DNA from: Catenulispora sp. MAP5-51
GTDB taxonomy: Bacteria > Actinomycetota > Actinomycetes > Streptomycetales > Catenulisporaceae
DNA length: 64,000 bases
Assembly (NCBI RefSeq): GCF_041261205.1
Contig: NZ_JBGCCH010000001.1
Coordinates: 372,001 to 436,000, forward strand
Direction of reading: 5' to 3'
Of this stretch, positions 1-8,157 are shown in pieces (position 1 is the first letter of the stretch; each line of letters begins with the position of its first letter). Position numbers and translations under genes: made by a program. Under the pieces are notes generated by a model. That model worked only from the letters and a program-made list of their open reading frames with translations. It was not told the DNA's origin and ran no database searches.

Positions 1-1
1 C

Positions 2-577
2 GGGACCGCGCGCCGCGTCATGGCCCGGACGCTGGAGGCGATGCGCCCGGCGGTGGAGGCGGGGCTGCCGATCGTGGTGCCCGAACCCAGCTGCGCGGCG
101 ACCCTGCGCGAGGAGCTGACCGAGCTGCTGCCCGCGCACCCGCTCGCGGCGAGCGCCGCGGAGCTGGTGACCGGCCCGGCGCAGTTCCTGGCCCGGCACG
201 CGCCGGAGTGGCGCCCGCCGGCGTCGCCCTGGCGCGGGCACAAGGCCCTGATCCAGATCCACTGCCACCAGTACGCCTCCGGCGCGACCGGCGAGGCCGA
301 GGTCGAGCTGCTGGCGCGCGCCGGTGTCGACGCACGCGTCGTGTCCGGGTGCTGCGGACTGGCGGGCGACTTCGGCGTGACCGACGGCCACTACGAGGTG
401 TCGATGGCCGTGGCCGAGCTGAACCTGCTGCCCGCGATCCGCTCGGCCACGAGCGACACCCTCCTCATCGCCGACGGGTTCAGCTGCCGCACGCAGATCG
501 AGCAAGCCGTGGCCGAGCGCCGGGTGTGGCATGTCGCGGAGGTGCTGGCGGCGGGGCTGCCGACGGTTGAGGGGTGA
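2..577 (+). CDS. Cysteine-rich (CCG) domain Fe-S oxidoreductase, C-terminal part
   Basis: The reading frame is open from base 2, so the N-terminal part lies outside the window. The visible 191 residues end at a TGA at 575-577. Motifs HCHQYASG, SGCCGLAGDFG and DGFSCRTQI match the cysteine-rich (CCG) domain of heterodisulfide-reductase/GlpC/GlcF-type proteins, which in actinomycetes is often fused behind an FAD-linked oxidase and an Fe-S domain. The likely role is passing electrons from a 2-hydroxyacid or similar substrate to an Fe-S/quinone partner. The substrate cannot be inferred from this end alone. The next gene is convergent, 9 bases away. Confidence 0.75.
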   Translation, partial: GTARRVMARTLEAMRPAVEAGLPIVVPEPSCAATLREELTELLPAHPLAASAAELVTGPAQFLARHAPEWRPPASPWRGHKALIQIHCHQYASGATGEAEVELLARAGVDARVVSGCCGLAGDFGVTDGHYEVSMAVAELNLLPAIRSATSDTLLIADGFSCRTQIEQAVAERRVWHVAEVLAAGLPTVEG

Positions 578-586
578 GAGGGCGTC

Positions 587-1321
587 TCACTTACTGATCG
601 GCGCGCCCCACCCGTCGTAGTACCCCCCGAGCCGCTCGGCCATCTCGTGCAGCTCCCACACCACCCCGTGGATGTAGTCCAGCTCGACCGCGTCCTCGCG
701 CTCGACGTGCACCATCCACTGCCCGTTCCGCTCCTCCACCTCGCCGGTGAACCCCGCGTTCTGCGCGTCGGCCAGCAGGGTCCGGGCGCGCGCCTCGTCC
801 GGGACGCCCATGTAGTGGTCCACCGGGCGGGGCATGTCGTGCCGGTCTCCGTGTTCGGCCAGTGACTGCACGACACGGCGGTCCATCAGGTACTGCATGC
901 TGCGCACGTCCGGCCACAGGAACTCGTGGTAGTACCGCCACTCCGGGTCTTCCTCGGCGAAGGTCTCCAGCTCGTAGTCGCCCGACTCGCTCTCCACCTT
1001 CGCCACCACGGCGCGGCCGTCGGCGTGCGCGGGCAGGTGGAAGAAGTGCTCGCGGTAGCCGCCGTTGGTCAGGCAGGCCAGGTAGATCGCGCGCGTCTGG
1101 TCGCCGAGGGCCTGGACCAGGGCGTCCTGGAGGGCGTACATCGCCTCGTTCTCGGTGCCGTCGGGCAGGCCGTTCTCGCGCGGGGCGCGCAGGGCGTGGC
1201 GGACGTGCAGGCGCTGGGGGTGGGTGCCGCTGTCGGCGACGTCCTGCAGGTCCAGGTCCAGGCTGATCACCGCCGGCGTGCCGTCGACCCGGCAGGTGTA
1301 GACATCCCAGCCCAGACTCAC
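587..1321 (-). CDS. DUF695/RraB-like protein
   Basis: A 244-aa soluble acidic protein. The N-terminal half (about 1-125) looks like a DUF695 domain and the C-terminal half (about 140-240) resembles RraB-type regulators, with a PVDHYMGVPDEARA segment and a terminal acidic/aromatic stretch. I chose GTG at 1321 because GAGGGGG sits about 6 bases upstream; an ATG at 1375 in the same frame would add an Arg-rich 18-aa tail with no recognisable signal. RraB proteins inhibit RNase E in proteobacteria. A role in RNA metabolism here is only inference by family. Confidence 0.65.
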   Translation of the reverse strand: MSLGWDVYTCRVDGTPAVISLDLDLQDVADSGTHPQRLHVRHALRAPRENGLPDGTENEAMYALQDALVQALGDQTRAIYLACLTNGGYREHFFHLPAHADGRAVVAKVESESGDYELETFAEEDPEWRYYHEFLWPDVRSMQYLMDRRVVQSLAEHGDRHDMPRPVDHYMGVPDEARARTLLADAQNAGFTGEVEERNGQWMVHVEREDAVELDYIHGVVWELHEMAERLGGYYDGWGAPISK

Positions 1322-1416
1322 GAGAACCCCCTCGGCGTGGCCGGCATGATCCCGGCGGCGTGCCGATTTTCGCACGCCGCGGGCGCCGGCGAGGGCCGTT
1401 CTCGCCGATCAGACGA

Positions 1417-2493
1417 TCAGCCCGTCGGGCCGCCGGTCGGGGTGGCGTTGCCCAGGCCGTTGGCCGAGGAGCTCTGCGTCGGCGGGTTCGGGGTGCTCGG
1501 CACGCTCGAAGGGCTCCCGCTGCCGCTCGGCGACGAGGTCGGACCCGAGGGGGAGCTGCTGGACCCGGTCGAGGTGCCCGTCGAGGGCGTGTCCGGCGTG
1601 GTCGGCGCGGAGTCGGAGCTCTGCGGCGTCGAGGGCGTGGTGCCCGGGTCGCTGGAGCCGGACGAGGCCGGGGAGGAGGAGTCCGGCTTCTGCGACGGGG
1701 TCGAGTTCTCGTGCGTGCCGCCGCCGGGGTTCTGCTCGCCGGGCTGGTTGGTGGAGCCACCGCTGTGACCGGGGTCGTTGGTGAACACATTGCTGTGGTA
1801 ACCGGGGAACTCGCCCTTGCGGGCCACTTCCAGCGCCGTCACCGCGCCGGTGCCGATCATGAAGCTCGCGATCGCCGCCGCCAGCAGTGGCTTGCGGCCC
1901 GGGAGGCGGTCCTTCCAGCTGCGCGGAGTGTCCGATATGTCTGAAGTGTCCGAAGGATCCGGAATGACCGTCGGGAGCACCACGGTCTGCGCGTGCGGCC
2001 CCATGGCCGGGTACGGCTTGGCGTCGAGCACGACCGTCTCGTCCAGAGCGCTGTCGGTGAGCGCCCGATCGGCCAGGGACGGCAGAGCCTGCGTCTGGTC
2101 CAGGGCCGTCAGCGCCACCGGCTCGTCGCTGTGGGTCGGCATGAAGCGCGTTTCCGGCGCCTGCGTGCTGTGCACCCGCGCGCTCCGTGCCCGCGACAGG
2201 ATCGCCGTCTCCAGCTGCTCCGGATCCAGCGCCGGCATCGCCTTGCGCGCCGCGGTCGTCCCGCGCTCCAGCGAGTGCCCGATGACCGCGCTGGCCGACG
2301 TGGCCACCGCGCTGGCGACCGCCGCGCCCACGATCGTGCCGGCCACGCCGAGCTTGGAACCCACGGCGGCGGCCAGGGCGGCCGCGCACGCGCCGGCGGC
2401 GATCTTGGTGACGGACAGGTCGATTCTGTGCCGCGTCGCGGGCTCGTGGTCGGCGCGGTCTGGGTCCCGGGTCTCATCCGTCGGCGTAGTCAT
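1417..2493 (-). CDS. Two-pass membrane protein with Ser/Thr/Pro-rich tail, unknown function
   Basis: 358 aa, not recognised. Residues 28-72 are Ala/Gly/Val-rich and hydrophobic (one or two membrane passes). A second segment at about 202-222 follows a basic patch (KDRLPGRK). From about 235 to the end the protein is almost only Ser, Thr, Pro, Gly and Asn, typical of an extracellular linker or wall-spanning tail. The middle (75-190) is soluble and polar. An exposed envelope protein is likely. No catalytic motif is visible. It is transcribed in the same direction as the alpha/beta hydrolase at 2597-3448, 103 bases away. Confidence 0.6.
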   Translation of the reverse strand: MTTPTDETRDPDRADHEPATRHRIDLSVTKIAAGACAAALAAAVGSKLGVAGTIVGAAVASAVATSASAVIGHSLERGTTAARKAMPALDPEQLETAILSRARSARVHSTQAPETRFMPTHSDEPVALTALDQTQALPSLADRALTDSALDETVVLDAKPYPAMGPHAQTVVLPTVIPDPSDTSDISDTPRSWKDRLPGRKPLLAAAIASFMIGTGAVTALEVARKGEFPGYHSNVFTNDPGHSGGSTNQPGEQNPGGGTHENSTPSQKPDSSSPASSGSSDPGTTPSTPQSSDSAPTTPDTPSTGTSTGSSSSPSGPTSSPSGSGSPSSVPSTPNPPTQSSSANGLGNATPTGGPTG

Positions 2494-2596
2494 ACGCTCA
2501 TCAGTTTTCCAAGCCGCACCACGGTTTTTCGAATCAACCCCCGCTTATTGTGACCGGATTCACGTGGCGGCGGGAGTTTGCACCTGAGCCCCGCGC

Positions 2597-3448
2597 CTAG
2601 TTCTCCACAGAGCGCACGCGGTCGGCCACGGCGCGCGCCAACTCCACCGGCGCCTGGTCCGGGATCCAGTGGCTGATGCCGTTCAGCTCGACGAACCGGT
2701 AGGGCCCCTCCACGCACTGCGCGCAGTTCTCCGCGACCGCGCGTCCGATCGCGACGTCCTCGGTGGACCACACGAACGTGGTCGGGATCCGCACGTTCGG
2801 CAGCGCCGCCGACTGCTTCACGTTGATCGCGCGGTACCAGTTCAGCGCCGCGGTCAGCGCCGGGCGCTGCCCGAGCACCGCGTAGTGCGGCAGGATCGCC
2901 GATTCCGGCAGCGGGGAGAACAGGTCGTGCAGCGCGCGGGCGCTGTTGGCCAGCAGCACGTCCTCGGGCTTGTCGTCCATCCGGAACAGCTGCACGTAGG
3001 CCGAGCGCTCCCGCTGGTCCTCGCCCTCCGGGCCGGGGTCGGCCAGCACCTCGTAGAAGCCGCGCAGGTGCGGCACCGAGACGGCCGTCAGGGTCTTGAA
3101 ACGGTCCGGGTGCGCCACCGCGGCGTGCCAGGCGACGATCGCGCCCCAGTCGTGCCCGACCAGGTGCGCGCTGGGCAGGTGCAGCGCGTCCAGCAGGCCG
3201 ACGACGTCCTCGACCAGCCGGTCCACGTGGTAGGCGGAGACCTCCGCGGGCCGGGCGCCGGGGGAGTAGCCGCGCTGGTCCAGCGCGATGGTGCGCATCC
3301 CGTCGGCGGCCAGCAGCCGGCTGGTGGCCTGCCAGCTCGCCGAGGTCTGCGGGAAACCGTGCAGCAGCACCACCGGCGGGCCGCTCTGCGGGCCCTCCTC
3401 GGTGGCGGCGAACTCGTACGCGCCGATGGTCACGTGATACGCGCGCAT
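2597..3448 (-). CDS. Alpha/beta hydrolase, epoxide-hydrolase-like
   Basis: 283 aa. HGFPQTSASW at 30-39 gives the oxyanion-hole HGFP motif, DQRGYSPG lies at 57-64, and GHDWGA at 98-103 contains the nucleophile Asp100. The acid is not pinned down, and the base is probably His260 in SHWIPDQAP. An Asp nucleophile in GHDWG is typical of epoxide hydrolases and haloalkane dehalogenases rather than Ser esterases. ATG 3448 is preferred because GGGGG lies 5-6 bases upstream; an ATG at 3592 would add 48 residues of Arg/Gly-rich non-domain sequence. Substrate unknown. Confidence 0.8.
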   Translation of the reverse strand: MRAYHVTIGAYEFAATEEGPQSGPPVVLLHGFPQTSASWQATSRLLAADGMRTIALDQRGYSPGARPAEVSAYHVDRLVEDVVGLLDALHLPSAHLVGHDWGAIVAWHAAVAHPDRFKTLTAVSVPHLRGFYEVLADPGPEGEDQRERSAYVQLFRMDDKPEDVLLANSARALHDLFSPLPESAILPHYAVLGQRPALTAALNWYRAINVKQSAALPNVRIPTTFVWSTEDVAIGRAVAENCAQCVEGPYRFVELNGISHWIPDQAPVELARAVADRVRSVEN

Positions 3449-3659
3449 GTGCGCCCCCTGCCGTTCGTCCGGCGGCCCGGCGGACCGCCTCGCCTGCCGC
3501 GACGCTACCGAGCCGCCGCCGTGGCGTCCATGGTTCGGACCCGGCCCGGACCGGCCGGCGCCGCGCGTCGTCCATGGGACTGACAAGTCCATGCCTTCTT
3601 GCGGGCGTGCACGCCGGTATTGCGAGCCGACACGGCCAAGACCGGATACCGTCTACCTC

Positions 3660-4319
3660 ATGCCTGAACCGACCGCCCCCACCGCCGCCGACGTCCGCTC
3701 GGCCGCCGACGCCCTCAAAGCCGCGATCGACGCCCACCTGGCCGCGGTGCAGAGCCGGTCGGACGAGAGCGACCCGGCCGTGCGCACCGCCTTCCTGGCC
3801 ATGGCCGCCGCCGCCGAGTCCTACGACGACGCGCTGTACGACGCCTACAACGAGGTCACGCCGTTCGAGATCCCGAGCCAGTACCCCGAGGTGGCCGCGG
3901 ACCCGGACAACCCGGAGGCGATCAGCGTGCTGATCCGCCGCGACTACCAGATCGAGCACCCCGGGCGCCTGCTCGGCGCGGCGCGCGGCCTGGCCGCCGG
4001 CGCGGTGGACCCCGAGGTGGACATCAGCACGGTCTCCGGCTCGCTGGCGGCGCTGTTCGACGTGTTCGACCCGGACGAGATCCACAACCGCTCCGACGAG
4101 CTCGGCCTGCTCCCCGGCGACGGCACCACCTGGGTCCTGGCCACCGACCCCGAGGCGATCGCCGACGAGCAGTGGTTCGAGGACCCGTTCTCCGACACCG
4201 ACCCCGAGCGCATCGTCTGCCGCTTCGACGTGATCGGCGACGAGGAGGACGACGAGTACTTCGACACGTTCGCCGAGGACGGTGCCGAGGACGAGATCGA
4301 CGGGATCGAGGTCGTCTAG
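3660..4319 (+). CDS. Acidic hypothetical protein
   Basis: 219 aa, unrecognised but clearly coding. It is predicted to be soluble and strongly acidic, ending in an Asp/Glu-rich tail (about 185-215). There is no signal peptide or membrane segment. The central region (about 80-150) has conserved-looking motifs such as IRRDYQIEHPGR and DGTTWVLATDPEA. The start is ATG 3660. GATACC at 3645-3650 lies so close to the ATG that transcription could be leaderless. It is transcribed divergently from the alpha/beta hydrolase. Confidence 0.6.
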   Translation: MPEPTAPTAADVRSAADALKAAIDAHLAAVQSRSDESDPAVRTAFLAMAAAAESYDDALYDAYNEVTPFEIPSQYPEVAADPDNPEAISVLIRRDYQIEHPGRLLGAARGLAAGAVDPEVDISTVSGSLAALFDVFDPDEIHNRSDELGLLPGDGTTWVLATDPEAIADEQWFEDPFSDTDPERIVCRFDVIGDEEDDEYFDTFAEDGAEDEIDGIEVV

Positions 4320-4339
4320 GCGGCGACGGTCTTCAAGAA

Positions 4340-4395
4340 GCGACCCCTGACCTGCGAAGACTCCCGCAAGGGAGCGACCGTGGGACAGGGGTCGC
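4340..4395 (+). other. Extended RNA-type hairpin with GCAA tetraloop
   Basis: The arms gcgacccctg (4340-4349) and caggggtcgc (4386-4395) pair perfectly. After one A/A mismatch, six further pairs form (two of them G-U). A 4x4 internal loop follows, then ctccc/gggag closed by the GNRA loop gcaa (4366-4369). It lies 20 bases after the stop of the acidic protein and has no T-tract. It could be the terminator of that gene or a structured leader element of the next one. Confidence 0.5.
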
Positions 4396-4462
4396 GGCGT
4401 GAGGAAAACGGGCGGAAGACCCTCCGGTCTAGGATCAGCGAACTCAAGAGGAAGGGAAGCGC

Positions 4463-4831
4463 ATGAGGGTGGACGGTAGTCGGATCTTCCGCGAGGCATG
4501 GATCGCAGGCGTCCAGAAGTACTACCCGGGCGAGCCCAAGGCGGCATACGTCGCGCCATACGAGGAGACTCCGGAGTGGGAGCGCGCCGCCGCGGCATCA
4601 GTCTTTGAACTCGTGCGATTTTTCATCGAATCGACGGGCGACGGGGTGAAGAAGCTCAGCCGGGAGAACAAGGGCCGCTACGTCGCGCTCTGCTGGACAG
4701 CACAGATCTTCAAGCGCGTCGAGGACCCGAAGCCCGCCTACGTTGCCGGTTGGGAAGACCTGCCGCAGTGGCAGCAGGAAACAGACTCCGACATCTTCGA
4801 GCGGATCGAGGACTGTCTCAACGGCTCATAG
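4463..4831 (+). CDS. Small hypothetical protein with internal duplication
   Basis: 122 aa. Two halves resemble each other: KAAYVAPYEETPEWERA (about 31-47) and KPAYVAGWEDLPQWQQE (about 92-108). Each follows a Trp-containing helix and precedes a helix ending VFELVRFF or IFERIEDC. This W-E-x-x-P-x-W pattern recalls the segment found next to RyR domains in phage and actinobacterial proteins. That is a weak resemblance, not an identification. GGAAGGGAAG lies just upstream of ATG 4463. Function unknown. Confidence 0.55.
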   Translation: MRVDGSRIFREAWIAGVQKYYPGEPKAAYVAPYEETPEWERAAAASVFELVRFFIESTGDGVKKLSRENKGRYVALCWTAQIFKRVEDPKPAYVAGWEDLPQWQQETDSDIFERIEDCLNGS

Positions 4832-4938
4832 CCGCCCGCAGAAGCCCTGTTGCGCCCGTCGCGTCGCCGTACATCCCGGTTTGGTGACGATGTTTAGGCC
4901 CACAAACGCTGTCCGTCCCAAACCCTAGACTTCCGCAC

Positions 4939-6726
4939 ATGACCGGAGGGGACCAGGGCGGATACGTGATCGACGGGCGTTTCGAGTTGCTGGAGCGGCT
5001 CGGCGGCGGCGGTATGGGGTTGGTGTGGAGGGCACGCGACCTGATGTTGCAGCGCGAGGTGGCGCTGAAGGAGGTGCGCTCGCCGGATCCGTCGGTGCAC
5101 GGCAGCGATCCGGCCGAGCAGCGGGTCGTGCGCGAGCGGGTGTTGCGCGAGGCGCAGGCGCTGGCGCGGCTGCAGCATCCGAACGTGGTCACGATCTTCC
5201 ACATCGTCGACTCGCACGAGCTCGCGCATCCCTGGCTGGTGATGGAGCTGGTGACCGGCGGGGCGCTGGACGGGCTGCTCGACGAGCGCGATCTGACCGT
5301 GCCCGAGGCGCTGCGGATCGGGCGGGGCCTGCTCGGGGCACTGCGGGCGGCGCACGCGGCCGGGATCCAGCACCGCGACGTGAAGCCGGGCAATGTGCTG
5401 CTGCGCGGGGACGGCACGCCGGTGCTCACCGACTTCGGCATCGCCGCGCTGGAGGCCTCGCCGGGGCTGACCGCGACCGGGATGCTGATCGGCTCGCCGG
5501 AGTACATGGCGCCCGAGCGCGTCCACGGCGTCGAGGGCGATCCGCGCTCGGACCTGTGGTCGCTGGCGCTGCTGCTGTACGTCGGCCTGGAGGGCCGCAA
5601 CCCGCTCAGCCGCGAGACCACCATCGCGACCATCGCCGCGGTCTCCGAGGGCTACATCCCGCCGCCGGTGCGCAGCGGCCCGCTGAGCCCGATCCTGAGC
5701 GCGGTGCTGGTTCCGGACCCCGCGCGGCGGCCGTCGGCCGAGCAACTGGACGCGATGTTCGCGCATGTCGAGATGGGCGGGAGCCTGGGCGCGTTCCAGC
5801 CCACGATCCCGGCGCCGCGCATGCCGAACAGCAGCGCCGCGCAGGGTTATGACGAGTGGCTGACGCGGCAGTACGCCAACACCGGCCAGAACCCGATGCC
5901 GGTCACCGACCAGCTGCCCGGCGGCTCCGGTCCCCGTCCGCCGATCAACCCGTACGGCAACGGTCCCGGCAGCCCCACCGGCAACCCCGCCTACGTCTAC
6001 AACGGCGGCATGAGCCCGGAAGCCGCCGAGCGCTACCGCTCCAAGGCGTTCCGGCTCACCACGATCTCCACGGTGGCGGTGCTGGGGGTGATGGGCTTCT
6101 CGGTCTGGGCCACGACGCGGGCGGAGAGCCACGCCAACCAGTCGGCGAACAACGCGGCGAACAACATCCCGACGTTCTCCATGCCCGCGGTCTCGGACAC
6201 GCAGGCCGCTGTCGGCTCCACGTCGCAGGCCCCGACGACCGCCGCGGCCACTTCGGCCGCGGCCGGCGGAGACTCCACCGCGACGCAGCACCTGCTCACC
6301 CCCGCCGGGGCCCGGGCCGTCATCAAGCAGATCCTCGCGGTCAGCGGCGGCAGCCGGGTCGTGTCGATGACCATCTACGACGACCACGCGAGCTTCGACG
6401 TGGTCAAGAAGGACGACTCCGGGGTCTACGACACCTACGACTTCGTCAACGGCAAGGCCGGGTTCTCGATGACCGGCGACGCCCTGGACCAGGGCGAGCC
6501 GGCGCTGGACCCGTACACGGTGAACTGGGACGCGCTGCCGGCGCTGCTGAAGGAGGCCGACGCCACGCTCAACGTGAAGAACCCGAAGTACCACTACGTG
6601 GTCGTGGACTCCGACATCATCGACCACACCCTGAGCCTGAAGGTCTACGTCGGCGACGACTACCGCAGCGGGTATCTGTCGGCGGATCTGAAGGGCAAGG
6701 TGCTCGAGAGGTACCCGCAGGAGTAA
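4939..6726 (+). CDS. PknB-type receptor Ser/Thr protein kinase
   Basis: 595 aa membrane kinase. The kinase domain (about 10-275) has the glycine loop GGGGMGLVWRARD (about 21-33), VALKEV with the ATP lysine near 42, HRDVKPGNVLL near 146-156, DFG near 165, and the APE-like MAPER. A Pro/Asn-rich linker leads to one membrane span at about 372-394. A Ser/Thr/Ala-rich stalk and an extracellular domain of about 150 residues follow, without evident PASTA repeats. The kinase acts at the membrane inner face, with a sensor outside. The MurJ-like gene starts 9 bases after its stop, so co-transcription is likely; in mycobacteria PknB controls the MurJ homologue MviN. Confidence 0.9.
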   Translation: MTGGDQGGYVIDGRFELLERLGGGGMGLVWRARDLMLQREVALKEVRSPDPSVHGSDPAEQRVVRERVLREAQALARLQHPNVVTIFHIVDSHELAHPWLVMELVTGGALDGLLDERDLTVPEALRIGRGLLGALRAAHAAGIQHRDVKPGNVLLRGDGTPVLTDFGIAALEASPGLTATGMLIGSPEYMAPERVHGVEGDPRSDLWSLALLLYVGLEGRNPLSRETTIATIAAVSEGYIPPPVRSGPLSPILSAVLVPDPARRPSAEQLDAMFAHVEMGGSLGAFQPTIPAPRMPNSSAAQGYDEWLTRQYANTGQNPMPVTDQLPGGSGPRPPINPYGNGPGSPTGNPAYVYNGGMSPEAAERYRSKAFRLTTISTVAVLGVMGFSVWATTRAESHANQSANNAANNIPTFSMPAVSDTQAAVGSTSQAPTTAAATSAAAGGDSTATQHLLTPAGARAVIKQILAVSGGSRVVSMTIYDDHASFDVVKKDDSGVYDTYDFVNGKAGFSMTGDALDQGEPALDPYTVNWDALPALLKEADATLNVKNPKYHYVVVDSDIIDHTLSLKVYVGDDYRSGYLSADLKGKVLERYPQE

Positions 6727-6735
6727 ACAAGAGCG

Positions 6736-8010
6736 GTGAGCGAACCCGCGATACCCGAGCCAGGCCTGCGTTACGGTACTGATCCGCGCTACTACGCGCA
6801 CGCCGCGACGGTTAGCGCGCGCCGCTACGAAGTCCCAGCGGTCCCGGGCGACTGGGACACCGGGATGCTGCGGATCATCGCCGATCCGGATCTGCTCGCC
6901 GAGTTGATGCCGGCCCGGCGCGGGCCGGTGCAGGGTCCGGGGGCGCAGGATCCGGGGGTGCAGGGCTGGTCGGTGCGCGCAGACGAAGACCTGTGGTGGC
7001 CGGCCGCCGAGGCTCCCGCGCCCGCCGGAGCCCGGGCGACCGCGGCACCGTCGGCCGCCAAGCCCGCCACCAAGTCCGCCGCCAAGTCCGCCGGCAAACC
7101 CACCACCGGCGCGCGCTCCTCCACCGCGATGGCCGCCGCGACCGTGGTCTCCCGCATCGGCGGCATGTTCGGCCAGGGCCTGCAGGCCGCGGCGCTCGGT
7201 TCCTCGGTGCTGGCGACCACCTTCACGGTCGGCAACACCCTGCCGAACATGATCTACTTCCTGGTCATCGGCGGCGCGCTGAACGCGGTGTTCATGCCGC
7301 AGCTCGTCGCGGCCATGCGGCGCGATCCCGATGGCGGCGCCGCCTACGTGAACCGGCTGCTGACGCTGGTGTTCTGCGCACTGCTCGCGGTGACCGTGGT
7401 GGCGACGGCGGCCGCGCCGTGGATCGTCGCGGCCTCGGCCGGCCGGCTGGATCCCGCGCACCGGGCGCTGGCCGTCTCCTTCGCGCGTTACTGCATGCCC
7501 CAGATCTTCTTCTACGGGGTCTTCGCCGTCGTCGGCCAGGTGCTCGGCGCACGCGGACGCTTCGGCCCGGCGGCGTGGGCGCCGGTGCTGAACAACGTCG
7601 TGGTGGTCGCGGTGTTCGCCGGGTTCGTCGCGGTCGGCGGGGGAGCTGGGGGAGGAACGGGTGCGGGAGCCGGCGGCGCCGACGGCCAGGCGGTCCTGAG
7701 CCCGGGGCAGAGCATGTTCATCGGCCTCGGCACCACCGCCGGCGTGGTCGCGCAGGCGGCCGTCGTGCTCTGGTTCCTGGCCGGCTCCGGGGTCCGGTAC
7801 CGGCCGCGCTTCGACTGGCGCGGGGCGGGCCTGGGCCGGGCCGCCGCGCCGACCGCGCGCCCCGGGTCGTTCCTGGCCGCCGCGGCGGGCGGCTCGGCTC
7901 TGGTCGTTGTCTATGTTTTGGCGGCCAAGGCGCTGCGCGTCGCGGAGGTGGACCGGCTGACCGGCCGGGTGCGGGCCCGCATCATGGGGTTGATTCACCC
8001 GATCGGATGA
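6736..8010 (+). CDS. Internally deleted MurJ/MviN-like membrane protein
   Basis: 424 aa, GTG start. Residues 1-120 are a soluble Pro/Ala-rich tail. From about 125, six hydrophobic segments follow the first half of MurJ (VVSRIGGMFGQGLQAAALG, then NTLPNMIYFLVIGGALNAV). After FDWRGAGLGR the sequence jumps to what looks like the last MurJ helix and its tail (ALVVVYVLAAKALRVAEVD). MurJ normally has 14 helices and flips lipid II; here helices of about 7 to 13 are absent. The second conserved Arg of helix 1 (R in SRxxGFxR) is replaced. It is probably not a competent flippase. The reading frame is intact, which argues against simple decay. Confidence 0.7.
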   Translation: MSEPAIPEPGLRYGTDPRYYAHAATVSARRYEVPAVPGDWDTGMLRIIADPDLLAELMPARRGPVQGPGAQDPGVQGWSVRADEDLWWPAAEAPAPAGARATAAPSAAKPATKSAAKSAGKPTTGARSSTAMAAATVVSRIGGMFGQGLQAAALGSSVLATTFTVGNTLPNMIYFLVIGGALNAVFMPQLVAAMRRDPDGGAAYVNRLLTLVFCALLAVTVVATAAAPWIVAASAGRLDPAHRALAVSFARYCMPQIFFYGVFAVVGQVLGARGRFGPAAWAPVLNNVVVVAVFAGFVAVGGGAGGGTGAGAGGADGQAVLSPGQSMFIGLGTTAGVVAQAAVVLWFLAGSGVRYRPRFDWRGAGLGRAAAPTARPGSFLAAAAGGSALVVVYVLAAKALRVAEVDRLTGRVRARIMGLIHPIG

Positions 8011-8046
8011 CGTGATTGGGGTGAAACGTCCTGACCTGCCAACCAA

Positions 8047-8082
8047 GAAGTTACCGGGTCGTCAAAACTCGTTGGTAACTTC
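8047..8082. promoter_or_regulatory. Perfect 9-bp inverted repeat upstream of lipase
   Basis: gaagttacc (8047-8055) and ggtaacttc (8074-8082) are perfect inverted repeats separated by 18 bases, about 75 bases before the lipase start. The spacing suits a regulator site overlapping a promoter. No T-tract follows, so it is not an obvious terminator of the MurJ-like gene. Confidence 0.4.
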
Positions 8083-8157
8083 GTCTTCACAGGGTCCTGA
8101 TGGGGTGCCATTCTCTTCCGCAGCGCACCCCCATCCACCCCCACATGGAGGTTTCCT

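Noticed and set aside
4894-8046. Long open frame of about 1050 codons on the minus strand
   Set aside because: It lies antisense to the kinase and MurJ-like genes, is Arg/His/Gly/Asp-rich with no domain, and results from high-GC codon bias.
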